Position numbers and translations under genes: made by a program. A stretch of 19,289 nt of DNA from Caryophanales bacterium. GTDB taxonomy: Bacteria; Bacillota_I; Bacilli_A; RFN20; CAG-826. The stretch is from the NCBI GenBank assembly GCA_028723545.1, contig JAQYER010000015.1, positions 1-19,289 on the forward strand, given 5' to 3'. Below the pieces are notes generated by a model. It saw only the letters and a list, made by a program, of their open reading frames with translations, had not been told where the DNA came from and did not search any database. This document shows positions 1 through 7,326 of the stretch, one piece after another. Numbering within the stretch: position 1 is the stretch's first letter; the number at the start of each line of letters is the position of its first letter.

Positions 1-1101
1 CGCTAATATCTCTTCTAAAGAAGGATATTGGATATATTTAATTTCATCAACGCTTTTTTTAATTATTTTATAAATGTCTAAATAATTAATCTTGCCTAAT
101 AAGAACAATTTAACTACAGCCTCATTCGCTGCATTTAACGCGACTAATTTAGAACCGCGTTCATTTATTAAATTAATCGCTAATTTAGTTAATGGATATC
201 TTCTTTCGTCAAATTCATAAAAATGACAATCGCTTAATAAAGATAAATCATTAATGCGAAGTAAATTATCTTCGAATTTACCTTCTAATAATGCATATTC
301 AATTGGGCCATGCATATCTGGTTTTCCATAATCGACAATATATGTTCCGTCTTTTAATTTAATATATGAATGAACAAGTGATTCTTTATGCATTGAAACA
401 TGGATTTTAGATATTGGAAAATGAAATAAATAATATGCTTCAATAATTTCAAAGCCTTTATTCATCATCGTCGCACAATCAATAGTTATTTTATCACCCA
501 TTTTCCAATTAGGATGTTTTAATGCTTCTTTCGCTGTTTGATATTGTAATTTATCTAATGGAACATCTCTTAATGCTCCGCCAGAAGCAGTTATGTATAA
601 TCCTTCAACATCGTTTATATCAACTACACTTAGGCATTTAGCTAAAGCAACATGTTCTGAATCAATTGGATATAATTTGCCGAAGCCTTTGTTTAATAAA
701 TCATTAATTAAATGACCGCCAGTCACTAAAGCTTCTTTATTAGCGAGACATAATATTTTATTTCTTTTTAATATTTCAATCGCAGGAACTAATCCAGATA
801 TCCCAACTAAAGAATCAACAGCGATATCAAAATCAATATGATCAATAAATTTTTTAAATCCATCTTTTGATGAATAAAATTGAATATTTGGATATTTATT
901 TTGATAAAGTTGTTTTTGATTATCATCAATTAAATAAACACATTTAATATTTGTAAAACTAGTTAATAATTCATCGATATAGTCAACATTATATCCAACA
1001 GAAAAACCAACTAAATCAAATAAATTATTGTGTTTATTAATAATATCGATTGTTTGTTTTCCAATCGACCCACTCGCACCTAACAAAAGAACTTTTTTCA
1101 T
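1..1101 (-). CDS. dxr: 1-deoxy-D-xylulose 5-phosphate reductoisomerase (3' end outside window)
   Basis: Cytoplasmic NADPH-dependent enzyme that converts DXP to 2-C-methyl-D-erythritol 4-phosphate, the committed step of the MEP isoprenoid pathway. The 367 visible codons are open and the frame runs off the left edge; against a usual 380-400 residues only a short C-terminal tail is missing. The N-terminus has the Rossmann motif GASGSIG (residues 8-14). Further in are NKEALV, the metal-binding DSEH motif, TASGG, the flexible-loop HPNW, ATMMNKG and NAANE. One oddity is that the residue matching E. coli Ser222 (usually DSATMMNKG) is Cys209 here. The ATG lies one base after the cdsA stop with no clear Shine-Dalgarno sequence, so translation is probably coupled to cdsA. 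With uppS and cdsA it forms a lipid-precursor unit, the same order as in Bacillus. The family call is secure. Confidence 0.96.
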   Translation of the reverse strand, partial: MKKVLLLGASGSIGKQTIDIINKHNNLFDLVGFSVGYNVDYIDELLTSFTNIKCVYLIDDNQKQLYQNKYPNIQFYSSKDGFKKFIDHIDFDIAVDSLVGISGLVPAIEILKRNKILCLANKEALVTGGHLINDLLNKGFGKLYPIDSEHVALAKCLSVVDINDVEGLYITASGGALRDVPLDKLQYQTAKEALKHPNWKMGDKITIDCATMMNKGFEIIEAYYLFHFPISKIHVSMHKESLVHSYIKLKDGTYIVDYGKPDMHGPIEYALLEGKFEDNLLRINDLSLLSDCHFYEFDERRYPLTKLAINLINERGSKLVALNAANEAVVKLFLLGKINYLDIYKIIKKSVDEIKYIQYPSLEEILA

Positions 1102-1102
1102 A

Positions 1103-2203
1103 TTACGCTAATAAGTTCCAACCATTAGAAATTAATGTTAATAAAGCTGCTACTGCTCCACCTGTAAATAACAAACTATCAATACGGTCAAGCATTCCAC
1201 CATGTCCTGGCAAAAGTTGAGAGAAATCTTTAATGCCATAGTCACGTTTAACAATTGAGAAAACGAAATCTCCAACAAAAGCAACAAGAGGCATGACAAT
1301 ACTAATAAGAAGTAACCAATACCAATGATCCAAATCAAGATTTGGCATAATTGGATGTCCTAATTTTGCAACAATTAAACCAAAAGACATTGAAACAATC
1401 GCGGAAATAATAACCCCACCAATAAATCCTTCAATTGTTTTATGAGGAGATACACGTGGATTAATTTTATGTTTGCCAAAGAAAACTCCAACAAAATATG
1501 CACCCATATCATTAAATGTTGCTCCGATAAGAACATAAATGATTAGGAATGATGAATATAAATATTTGAAAGCATTAGTTTCAACTAAATTAGCGTTATT
1601 TCCAATTGCATAAGATGGCAATATTCCTTGCGCAACTGATTGCTTAATTGAAGAAGAATAAGCTTCAATTGGAGCGTATCTTAAATAGAAAATCGATTGC
1701 AAACATATTCCAACAATAACAATCATTGAGAAATAATAGAAAACAGTTTTCAAATCGTAAACTTGGTCGGCAAATGAAATACAGAAATAGAAAATTGCGG
1801 AAATAATAACTAAAATAGTTGATAAACGGATTTCTGTAAAATAATTACTTGGTAATGTTTTAATAAATTGCCAAACATCAAACGCCCCACCTTCAATTTC
1901 ATTTTTGGCAGCGTTGACATTGTTTTTAATAAAAATCCAGAACACAAATAAGAAGAGCAAGACATAAGTCATTGAGAAAACTAAGAATCTTAATTTTCCT
2001 GATGGTTGATTAGTATTAATGATTTCGTGACCACAACAAATTGTGACGAAAATCATTAATATGAAGAAATACCATCCACCTAAAAGAACACAAGGAACAC
2101 CAACAGCGAACATAATTATCGCTGTAATAATTCTTGTTCTCATTGAATGTTTAGTTTGTTCACTTAATTTATTTGTTTCTACTGTCGGCTTTTTATTTGT
2201 CAT
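1103..2203 (-). CDS. cdsA: Phosphatidate cytidylyltransferase (CDP-diacylglycerol synthase)
   Basis: Integral membrane enzyme that makes CDP-diacylglycerol from phosphatidate and CTP for phospholipid synthesis. The 366 residues hold about eight hydrophobic segments. The C-terminal family signature is at about residues 318-345: KRDYGIKD, then PGHGG, then DRIDS. The preceding conserved cytosolic block is present as DMGAYFVG...SPHKTIEGFIGG (about 232-263). It is longer than the usual 260-300 residues, because of a hydrophilic N-terminal tail of about 20 residues and two extra polar loops (about 93-125 and 178-212). The ATG overlaps the end of uppS by 11 nt. A GGAGGC Shine-Dalgarno sequence (2211-2216) inside uppS, 7 nt upstream of the ATG, fixes the start. 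Confidence 0.96.
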   Translation of the reverse strand: MTNKKPTVETNKLSEQTKHSMRTRIITAIIMFAVGVPCVLLGGWYFFILMIFVTICCGHEIINTNQPSGKLRFLVFSMTYVLLFLFVFWIFIKNNVNAAKNEIEGGAFDVWQFIKTLPSNYFTEIRLSTILVIISAIFYFCISFADQVYDLKTVFYYFSMIVIVGICLQSIFYLRYAPIEAYSSSIKQSVAQGILPSYAIGNNANLVETNAFKYLYSSFLIIYVLIGATFNDMGAYFVGVFFGKHKINPRVSPHKTIEGFIGGVIISAIVSMSFGLIVAKLGHPIMPNLDLDHWYWLLLISIVMPLVAFVGDFVFSIVKRDYGIKDFSQLLPGHGGMLDRIDSLLFTGGAVAALLTLISNGWNLLA

Positions 2204-2933
2204 TTGTTAAGCCTCCAAAACGACGGTTTCTTTCATTATATATCGATAAACACTCTTCAAATGCAGCTTGTTTAAAATCCGGCCAATGAACAGGAGTAAA
2301 AACAAATTCAGCATAAGCATTTTGCCATAATAAGAAATTTGATAAACGATATTCGTTAGAAGTTCTAATCATTAAATCTACTGGAGGTAATCCTTTTGTG
2401 TACAAATGATTTTCAAATAATTTTTTATCAATATCATCAATATCAATTTCATTATTTTTTATTAATAAAGCGATTTCTTTTGTGGCTTTAATAATTTCAT
2501 CTTGGCCACCATAATTTAGACAGATATTAAAGACGTATTTATCAAAATCTTTAGTTAATTCAATCGCATTATTACATGTTTGTTGAGTTTTTAAAGGTAA
2601 GCGAGTTATATCTCCAGAAATAACAACGCGAACTTCATCTTTAATTAATGTTTTGATTTCTTTTTTAAAGAAATGTTCTAAATAAACAAAAAGATGATTT
2701 ATTTCTCTTTTTGGTCTTTTCCAATTTTCGGTTGAGAAAGCATAAAAAGACATAACTTTAATATTGTATGCTTTGCATAAATTAAAAACTTCAATGATGC
2801 GGTTGCATGCTTCTTTATGGCCTAAATGACGAGGAAGACCACGTGAGGAAGCCCATCGACCATTGCCATCCATAATGAAGGCAATATGGTTTAATGGCTT
2901 TGTTAATGTAACATTTTTAATTATCTTTCCCAT
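2193..2933 (-). CDS. uppS: Isoprenyl (undecaprenyl) diphosphate synthase
   Basis: Cis-prenyltransferase that adds isopentenyl units to farnesyl diphosphate to make the C55 lipid carrier for cell-wall precursors. The hallmark HIAFIMDGNGRWA is near the N-terminus with the catalytic Asp at residue 22. It is followed by GHK, SFYAFSTENWKRP, NICLNYGGQDEI and DLMIRTSNEYRLSNFLLWQ near the C-terminus. At 246 residues it has the normal size. A longer reading from a TTG at 2951 is possible. I prefer the ATG at 2933 because the extra six codons have no family counterpart and overlap a perfect -10 box (TATAAT, 2943-2948). There is no Shine-Dalgarno sequence before this ATG. It heads the uppS-cdsA-dxr unit after the frr terminator. 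Confidence 0.95.
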   Translation of the reverse strand: MGKIIKNVTLTKPLNHIAFIMDGNGRWASSRGLPRHLGHKEACNRIIEVFNLCKAYNIKVMSFYAFSTENWKRPKREINHLFVYLEHFFKKEIKTLIKDEVRVVISGDITRLPLKTQQTCNNAIELTKDFDKYVFNICLNYGGQDEIIKATKEIALLIKNNEIDIDDIDKKLFENHLYTKGLPPVDLMIRTSNEYRLSNFLLWQNAYAEFVFTPVHWPDFKQAAFEECLSIYNERNRRFGGLTNDK

Positions 2934-2942
2934 AGTGATTGC

Positions 2943-2972
2943 ATTATACAATAGATATCAAATCAATAATAA
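2943..2972 (-). promoter_or_regulatory. Candidate uppS-cdsA-dxr promoter, nearly leaderless
   Basis: A perfect -10 hexamer TATAAT occupies 2948-2943 on the minus strand, 9 nt before the uppS ATG (A at 2933). The usual -10 to +1 distance puts the start near 2936, giving a leader of about 3 nt. The best -35 (TTATTA, 2972-2967, spacer 18) is weak. The site follows the frr terminator, where a new promoter is expected. Confidence 0.5.
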
Positions 2973-3022
2973 TAAAAAATTATTATTCATACGAAAAAAG
3001 TCGATTTTGTTTATTATTTGTA

Positions 3023-3052
3023 AATAAAAATAGGCCGAAGCCTATTTTTATT
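3023..3052 (-). terminator. Intrinsic terminator of rpsB-tsf-pyrH-frr
   Basis: Perfect 13-bp inverted repeat (3023-3035 with 3040-3052). On the minus strand the loop is TTCG and the GC base of the stem is flanked by A5 on one side and T5 on the other. The distal arm overlaps the frr stop codon (3051-3053). With A and T tracts on both sides it could also work from the other direction. Confidence 0.9.
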
Positions 3053-3596
3053 AAATTGCCATGATTTCTTTTTCTTTATTTGCAAGAATGTCTTCAAGAT
3101 TTTTGCTAGCTTCATCAACTACTTTTTGAATTTCTTCTTGAACACGCTTTTTATAATCATCAGTCATTTCATCTGATTCTTTAATGAAATCATTATATTC
3201 ACGACGAATATTGCGAATTGCAATTTTTGCTTCTTCACATTTAGCTTTAGCTTTTTTTACTAAATCACGACGTGTATCTTCGGTTAACGCTGGAATAATT
3301 AAACGAATTGAATCACCATCATTAATTGGATTAATTCCTAAATCACTTGATGCGATTGCGGCAACAATTGATTTTAAATCACCTTTATCATATGGCTTAA
3401 TAAGTAATTGACGTGGTTCAGGAACTGAAACAGAAGAAATTTGATTAATCGCAATGCGGTCACCATAATATTCGCATTCAATACGATCAAGCATAGCAGG
3501 AGTAGCTCTTCCAGTGCGAAGTGTAGTTAAGTCTCCTTTAAAAGATTCAACTGTTTTAGCAAGTCTTTCTTTGCATTCGATTGTTAATTCATCCAT
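3051..3596 (-). CDS. frr: Ribosome recycling factor
   Basis: RRF splits post-termination 70S ribosomes together with EF-G. The 181 residues match the usual length (about 185). They show the family blocks LRTGRATPAMLDRI, YYGDRIAINQISSVSVPEPR, INDGDSIRLIIPALTEDTRR and the C-terminal helical EIQKVVDE. An AAAGGAT Shine-Dalgarno sequence overlaps the last codons of pyrH, and the gap to pyrH is 5 nt. It is the last gene of the rpsB operon and its stop codon lies inside the terminator stem. Confidence 0.98.
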   Translation of the reverse strand: MDELTIECKERLAKTVESFKGDLTTLRTGRATPAMLDRIECEYYGDRIAINQISSVSVPEPRQLLIKPYDKGDLKSIVAAIASSDLGINPINDGDSIRLIIPALTEDTRRDLVKKAKAKCEEAKIAIRNIRREYNDFIKESDEMTDDYKKRVQEEIQKVVDEASKNLEDILANKEKEIMAI

Positions 3597-3601
3597 ATTA
3601 A

Positions 3602-4318
3602 TTATCCTTTCTTAATTGTTGTTCCAATATCTTCACCATTAATGACTTTTAAGAAATTAGTTGAGTCATTCATATTAAAGACACGGACATCAATATTTTG
3701 ATCCTTAAGCATTTCAACGGCTGTTAAGTCCATTACTTTAAGGTTTTGTTTTATAATATCACTGCATTTGATTTCTTTGTACATTTTTGCATCTTTATTG
3801 AGACGTGGATCGCTATCAAAAATGCCATCTACCCCATTCTTAGCCATAAAAATGGCTTCAGCGTGAGTATCGATGGCTCTTTGAGTTGCACATGTATCGG
3901 TTGTGAAAAATGGTTTTCCAAGTCCACCACCGCAAATAGTGACATATCCATTATTCAAATATTCATTAGCTAATTCTGGAGAATATGTTTGAGCAAATTC
4001 TTTAACAGTAACAGCTGTCAATACTTCTGCTTTTCCACCGAGATTTTTAATTGTTTCGCGTAAGGCGAATGAATTAATAATAGTCCCGAGCATACCCATA
4101 TAATCACCGGTAACACGGTCAATACCTGTTGATTCAATAATTGAACCACGACAGATATTGCCTGCACCGATAATAACAACAATTTGAACACCTAAATCTT
4201 GGATTGATTTAATAGCGTTTGCCGTTTCTAAAAGAGCGTTTTTAGATAAGATGCCACTCTCTTTATTATTTGCAAGAGCTTCACCTGATAATTTAATAAC
4301 TACTCTTCTATACTTCAT
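3602..4318 (-). CDS. pyrH: Uridylate (UMP) kinase
   Basis: Hexameric bacterial UMP kinase of the amino-acid-kinase fold; phosphorylates UMP to UDP. Seen in the 238 residues: KLSGEAL near the N-terminus (phosphate-binding), GAGNICRG, TGDYMGMLGT, ATQRAIDTHAEA, NGVDGIFDSDP and VMDLTAVEM. The order and length are normal. It starts 6 nt after the tsf stop. The spacer is a T run with no convincing Shine-Dalgarno sequence, so initiation may depend on coupling to tsf. Its place between tsf and frr is the standard bacterial order. Confidence 0.98.
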   Translation of the reverse strand: MKYRRVVIKLSGEALANNKESGILSKNALLETANAIKSIQDLGVQIVVIIGAGNICRGSIIESTGIDRVTGDYMGMLGTIINSFALRETIKNLGGKAEVLTAVTVKEFAQTYSPELANEYLNNGYVTICGGGLGKPFFTTDTCATQRAIDTHAEAIFMAKNGVDGIFDSDPRLNKDAKMYKEIKCSDIIKQNLKVMDLTAVEMLKDQNIDVRVFNMNDSTNFLKVINGEDIGTTIKKG

Positions 4319-4324
4319 AAAAAA

Positions 4325-5197
4325 CTATTTTGCTTCTTTCATTACTTCTTCAGCGAAGTTATCAACACGTTTTTCAAGTCCATCGCCTAAAGCATAGCGA
4401 ACAAATTTGACTAATGTAACACCGACAGATTTTAAATATTGACCAACAGTTTGTGTTCCATCACCCATTAAATAAACTTGTTCTTCTAAAACTGATTCAG
4501 CGAGCATTTTGCGGACTTTACCTTCAACAATGCCTTTTAAAATGTTTTCTGGTTTATTAGCGAGTTTTTCATCATTTTTCGCTGCTTCTAATGTAATAGC
4601 GCGTTCATGTTCTAATACATCAGCAGGAATATCTTTCATTGAAATGTATTGTGGGTTGTTAGCGGCAATATGAATTGCTAATCCTTTAGCAACATCAGCG
4701 TTTTTGCTTGTAACAGTAACGACAGCGATTTTTCCACCCATATGGACATAAGCACCAAATTCTTCACCGTCTTGTTTTTCAACAAATTCAAAGCGACGAT
4801 AATTGATTTTTTCACCCATTGCAACAGTTGCATCAACGAATAATTGATTGGTGATTTCTTTTGCAGAATCAATGTCTTTTGCATTGGCTTCAAGAGTTTG
4901 TTTGGCAACATTTTCCACTAAAGCGTGGTAGCGATCTCCTTTAGCAACGAAGTCAGTTTCGCATTTAACTTCGAGGATAATTGCTTTGTTACCTTCAACA
5001 TATGTGCTTGCCATACCTTCTGCAGCAATACGAGATGCTTTTGCAGCTTGTTTAGCAATACCTTTTTCACGTAACCAGTCGATAGATTTTTCAACATCAT
5101 TTCCTGATGCTTCAAGAGCTTTTTTGCAATCCATCATACCCGCACCAGTACGTTCGCGGAGAACTTTAATAAGTGCAATTAAGTTTTCGCTTGCCAT
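4325..5197 (-). CDS. tsf: Translation elongation factor Ts
   Basis: Nucleotide-exchange factor for EF-Tu. The N-terminal UBA-like domain carries RERTGAGMMDCKKALEA (about residues 14-30). The core has KCETDFVAKGDRYHAL and the central and C-terminal blocks expected for the family. The length of 290 residues is typical. The ATG lies 2 nt after the rpsB stop and an AAGGAG Shine-Dalgarno sequence lies within the 3' end of rpsB. This is the universal rpsB-tsf pair. Confidence 0.98.
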   Translation of the reverse strand: MASENLIALIKVLRERTGAGMMDCKKALEASGNDVEKSIDWLREKGIAKQAAKASRIAAEGMASTYVEGNKAIILEVKCETDFVAKGDRYHALVENVAKQTLEANAKDIDSAKEITNQLFVDATVAMGEKINYRRFEFVEKQDGEEFGAYVHMGGKIAVVTVTSKNADVAKGLAIHIAANNPQYISMKDIPADVLEHERAITLEAAKNDEKLANKPENILKGIVEGKVRKMLAESVLEEQVYLMGDGTQTVGQYLKSVGVTLVKFVRYALGDGLEKRVDNFAEEVMKEAK

Positions 5198-5199
5198 AA

Positions 5200-6222
5200 T
5201 TATTTTGTCTCCTTTTTTTCTTCAGCTGGTTTTGCTTCTTCAGCTGGTTTTTCTTCAGCTTTCTTTTGAGCAGCTTCATAACGTGCTTTTTTAGCAGCTA
5301 ATATTTTTTGTTGACGTTCAGCTTTTTCAGCACGTGCTTTACGAATAGCAGCTAAACGTTCAGCGTTTTCTTTATCAGCTTGGCGAATAGCATCTTTCAT
5401 TGTGACTTCTTCACCTTCATCTTTAACGTGAGCAATTTCAGTGATTGATCCTTTAGCTTCAACAATAGCGTCTGCTAAAACTGTCATAATGAGTTTGATT
5501 GATTTTACTGAATCATCATTTCCTGGGATAGCATAATCAAGTGTATCTGGATCACTATTTGTATCAGCAATACCAAATACTGGAATATTTAATTTGTGTG
5601 CTTCAAGAATTGCGTTGTGTTCAACTTTTGGATCAACGATTACGATAGCGTTAGGAAGTTTTCTCATTTCCTTAATACCGCCAAGGTTCTTTTCGAGTTT
5701 TTCTTTTTCTTTCTTTAATAATGCGACTTCTTTTTTAGGAAGGCGATCAAATGTTCCATCAGTTTCAAATTGTTCAAGTTCTTTTAAGTGGCGAATACGT
5801 GATTGAATTGTTCTGAAGTTTGTTAAGCAACCACCTAACCAACGATTTGAAATGTAGAATGATCCACTTCTTAAAGCTTGTTCTTCTACGATTGCTTTTG
5901 CTTGTGGTTTAACACCGACAAATAAGACTTTACCATTGTTGGCAACGATTTGTTTTAATGCTGTATATGCGTCAACAATAGCAGCAGCTGTTTTAGCTAA
6001 GTCAACAATGTAAATACCATTACGTGCACCATAGATGTATCTTCCCATTTTAGGATTCCATCTACGAGTTGGATGACCATAGTGAGTTCCAGCTTCTAAT
6101 AATTTTCTCATGGTAATGATTGGGGCATTTTCGTCATGCATTACCTCTTCCATGACGTTAGTTTCTTCAGCAGGAACTGCGACTTCTTCTGCTGGAGCAA
6201 CTGTTAAGTTTTCTTCGTTCAT
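5200..6222 (-). CDS. rpsB: 30S ribosomal protein S2 with N- and C-terminal extensions
   Basis: Small-subunit ribosomal protein S2. The core (about residues 35-257) has LLEAGTHYGHPTRRWNPKM, RNGIYIVDLAKT, SNRWLGGCLTNFRTI, VIVDPKVEHNAILEA and GIADTNSDPD. At 340 residues it is about 100 longer than usual. There is an acidic, low-complexity N-terminal tail of about 35 residues. A Lys/Ala/Glu-rich, probably coiled C-terminal tail of about 80 residues ends in PAEE repeats, with matching short DNA repeats around 5219-5260. The long N-terminus is probably real: a strong GGAGG (6234-6230) sits 7 nt before the ATG at 6222. It is preceded by its own promoter and an about 105-nt leader. Confidence 0.97.
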   Translation of the reverse strand: MNEENLTVAPAEEVAVPAEETNVMEEVMHDENAPIITMRKLLEAGTHYGHPTRRWNPKMGRYIYGARNGIYIVDLAKTAAAIVDAYTALKQIVANNGKVLFVGVKPQAKAIVEEQALRSGSFYISNRWLGGCLTNFRTIQSRIRHLKELEQFETDGTFDRLPKKEVALLKKEKEKLEKNLGGIKEMRKLPNAIVIVDPKVEHNAILEAHKLNIPVFGIADTNSDPDTLDYAIPGNDDSVKSIKLIMTVLADAIVEAKGSITEIAHVKDEGEEVTMKDAIRQADKENAERLAAIRKARAEKAERQQKILAAKKARYEAAQKKAEEKPAEEAKPAEEKKETK

Positions 6223-6328
6223 TTTTGAACCTCCATTTGTTTAATCCTCCACTACTTCGAACCACAACCCTACATAAAGTAGACATTGGCGGTGGAATCC
6301 ATAGTGTGTGTAGTCTCTATAAAAGAGC
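6223..6328 (-). promoter_or_regulatory. rpsB 5' leader, candidate autoregulatory RNA
   Basis: From the predicted start near 6328 to the rpsB ATG there are about 105 untranslated nucleotides, more GC-rich than the other intergenic DNA. Small complementary segments are visible: CTCT/AGAG near the 5' end, CTAC-TTTAT-GTAG in the middle, and TTCCAC pairing with GTGGAG so as to enclose the middle hairpin. It ends in the GGAGG Shine-Dalgarno sequence. Ribosomal-protein leaders that bind their own product are well known; that this one binds S2 is inference. Confidence 0.5.
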
Positions 6329-6334
6329 GTGCCT

Positions 6335-6363
6335 ATTTTATCATATGTAAATACATATAACAA
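6335..6363 (-). promoter_or_regulatory. rpsB operon promoter
   Basis: On the minus strand TTGTTA (6363-6358) and TAAAAT (6340-6335) are separated by exactly 17 nt. TGA directly before the -10 makes it an extended -10. The spacer region holds a perfect 7-bp inverted repeat ATATGTA-TT-TACATAT (6343-6358). The site lies directly after the xerC stop. Confidence 0.75.
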
Positions 6364-6369
6364 ATATTT

Positions 6370-7287
6370 TTAATATTTATTTTTCTTTTTCGCTTTTGGG
6401 TGAAAAGCTTCGAATTGGTTTTTTAAAGCTTCTTGGGTCACGTGTGTGTAAACTTGTGTTGTATCTAATGACTCATGTCCTAATAACTCTTGAATAACGC
6501 GTAAGTCCGCTCCACCTTCGAGGAGATGTGTAGCGAATGTATGACGTAGTTTATGAGGGTGCAAAGATAAAAATAAGCCAGTTTTTGCTTCGATTTCTTT
6601 TAAAATATATTCAAGTCCACGAACGGTTAATCGCTTTCCATTCGCATTTAAAAATAAACTATCTACGTTAAAATCATCCTTATTTTTCTTGATTAAATCA
6701 TCACGAAAATTATCACAATATTGTTCTAAAACAACTTTACAAGATTTGGAAAACGGAACGATTCGCTCTTTATTTCCTTTTCCAATTATCCGAATTGTTC
6801 TTGTGCGAAAATCAACATCATTAATGTCAATGTTAACTAATTCCGATGCACGAACCCCACTTGCATAAAGAAGTTCTAAAATAGCTTGATCTCTTGGTTT
6901 TAAATAATCTGTTCTTTCATTATTTTTCGATAATAATGTCTCCACATCTTCTAAATATAAAGTATCAGGATATTTAATTGGATTTTTTGGAGATTTGATC
7001 GTCGTAAATGGATTTTTCTTAATATAATCTTTCTTTTTTAGAAAACGGAAATAATGTCTTAATGCACTTAATCTTCTCGAACACGATCTTGCTGAAATTC
7101 CTTCTTCCAATTCTTTATTTAAAAAGTTGCGAATAATAATATTATCAACTTCTTCAATCGTCGAACCTTCGCTTAAAAAGAAATCATAAAATTTTTCAAT
7201 ATCTCGTCGATATGAATCAACTGTTTTCTCAGAATAATTGTAGACGTATTGTAAATCTTCAAGGAATTCTTTTAATTCTAAAGTCAT
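6370..7287 (-). CDS. xerC: Tyrosine recombinase XerC/XerD family
   Basis: Site-specific tyrosine recombinase, most likely for chromosome dimer resolution at dif. The 305 residues show an N-terminal SAM-like core-binding domain (about 1-95) and a C-terminal catalytic domain. The complete catalytic set is visible: Arg146 (ASGVRASEL), Lys170 (GKGNKERIVPF), His245-x-x-Arg248 (HPHKLRHTFATHLLEGGA), His271 (LLGHESLDTTQVYTH) and Tyr280. The position just after topA matches codV/xerC in Bacillus, which is why I prefer xerC over xerD; sequence alone does not settle this. No Shine-Dalgarno sequence precedes the ATG; an extended -10 box lies 6 nt upstream. Confidence 0.92.
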   Translation of the reverse strand: MTLELKEFLEDLQYVYNYSEKTVDSYRRDIEKFYDFFLSEGSTIEEVDNIIIRNFLNKELEEGISARSCSRRLSALRHYFRFLKKKDYIKKNPFTTIKSPKNPIKYPDTLYLEDVETLLSKNNERTDYLKPRDQAILELLYASGVRASELVNIDINDVDFRTRTIRIIGKGNKERIVPFSKSCKVVLEQYCDNFRDDLIKKNKDDFNVDSLFLNANGKRLTVRGLEYILKEIEAKTGLFLSLHPHKLRHTFATHLLEGGADLRVIQELLGHESLDTTQVYTHVTQEALKNQFEAFHPKAKKKNKY

Positions 7288-7293
7288 GCGTTA

Positions 7294-7302
7294 ATTATAA
7301 CA
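7294..7302 (-). promoter_or_regulatory. Extended -10 promoter of xerC, leaderless
   Basis: TGT-TATAAT on the minus strand (7302-7294) is a consensus extended -10 element. Only 6 nt separate it from the xerC ATG, so the standard +1 falls on the A of the ATG itself (7287). There is no good -35, as expected for an extended -10 type, and no Shine-Dalgarno sequence. It directly follows the topA terminator. Confidence 0.6.
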
Positions 7303-7326
7303 AAAAAGTAAGCAGTTGGCTTACTT
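7302..7326 (-). terminator. Intrinsic terminator of topA
   Basis: An 8-bp stem AAGTAAGC/GCTTACTT (7319-7326 with 7306-7313), a 5-nt loop and a run of six T on the minus strand. The topA stop codon (7321-7323) is inside the stem. Confidence 0.85.

Noticed and set aside
2965..2987. 9-bp inverted repeat AATAATAAT/ATTATTATT
   Set aside because: Pure A/T low-complexity sequence, expected by chance here; no T run or GC clamp to make a terminator.
4986..5294. 102-codon plus-strand frame opposite tsf/rpsB
   Set aside because: Antisense shadow of two certain genes with no start signals of its own.
6362..6378. AAATATT-AAA-AATATTT repeat over the xerC stop as a terminator
   Set aside because: All A/T, too weak a stem, and it merges into the rpsB promoter.
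6290..7320. A dif site beside xerC
   Set aside because: I looked for a 28-bp site with two 11-bp half sites; the only palindromes near xerC are the promoter repeat and the topA terminator, which do not fit.
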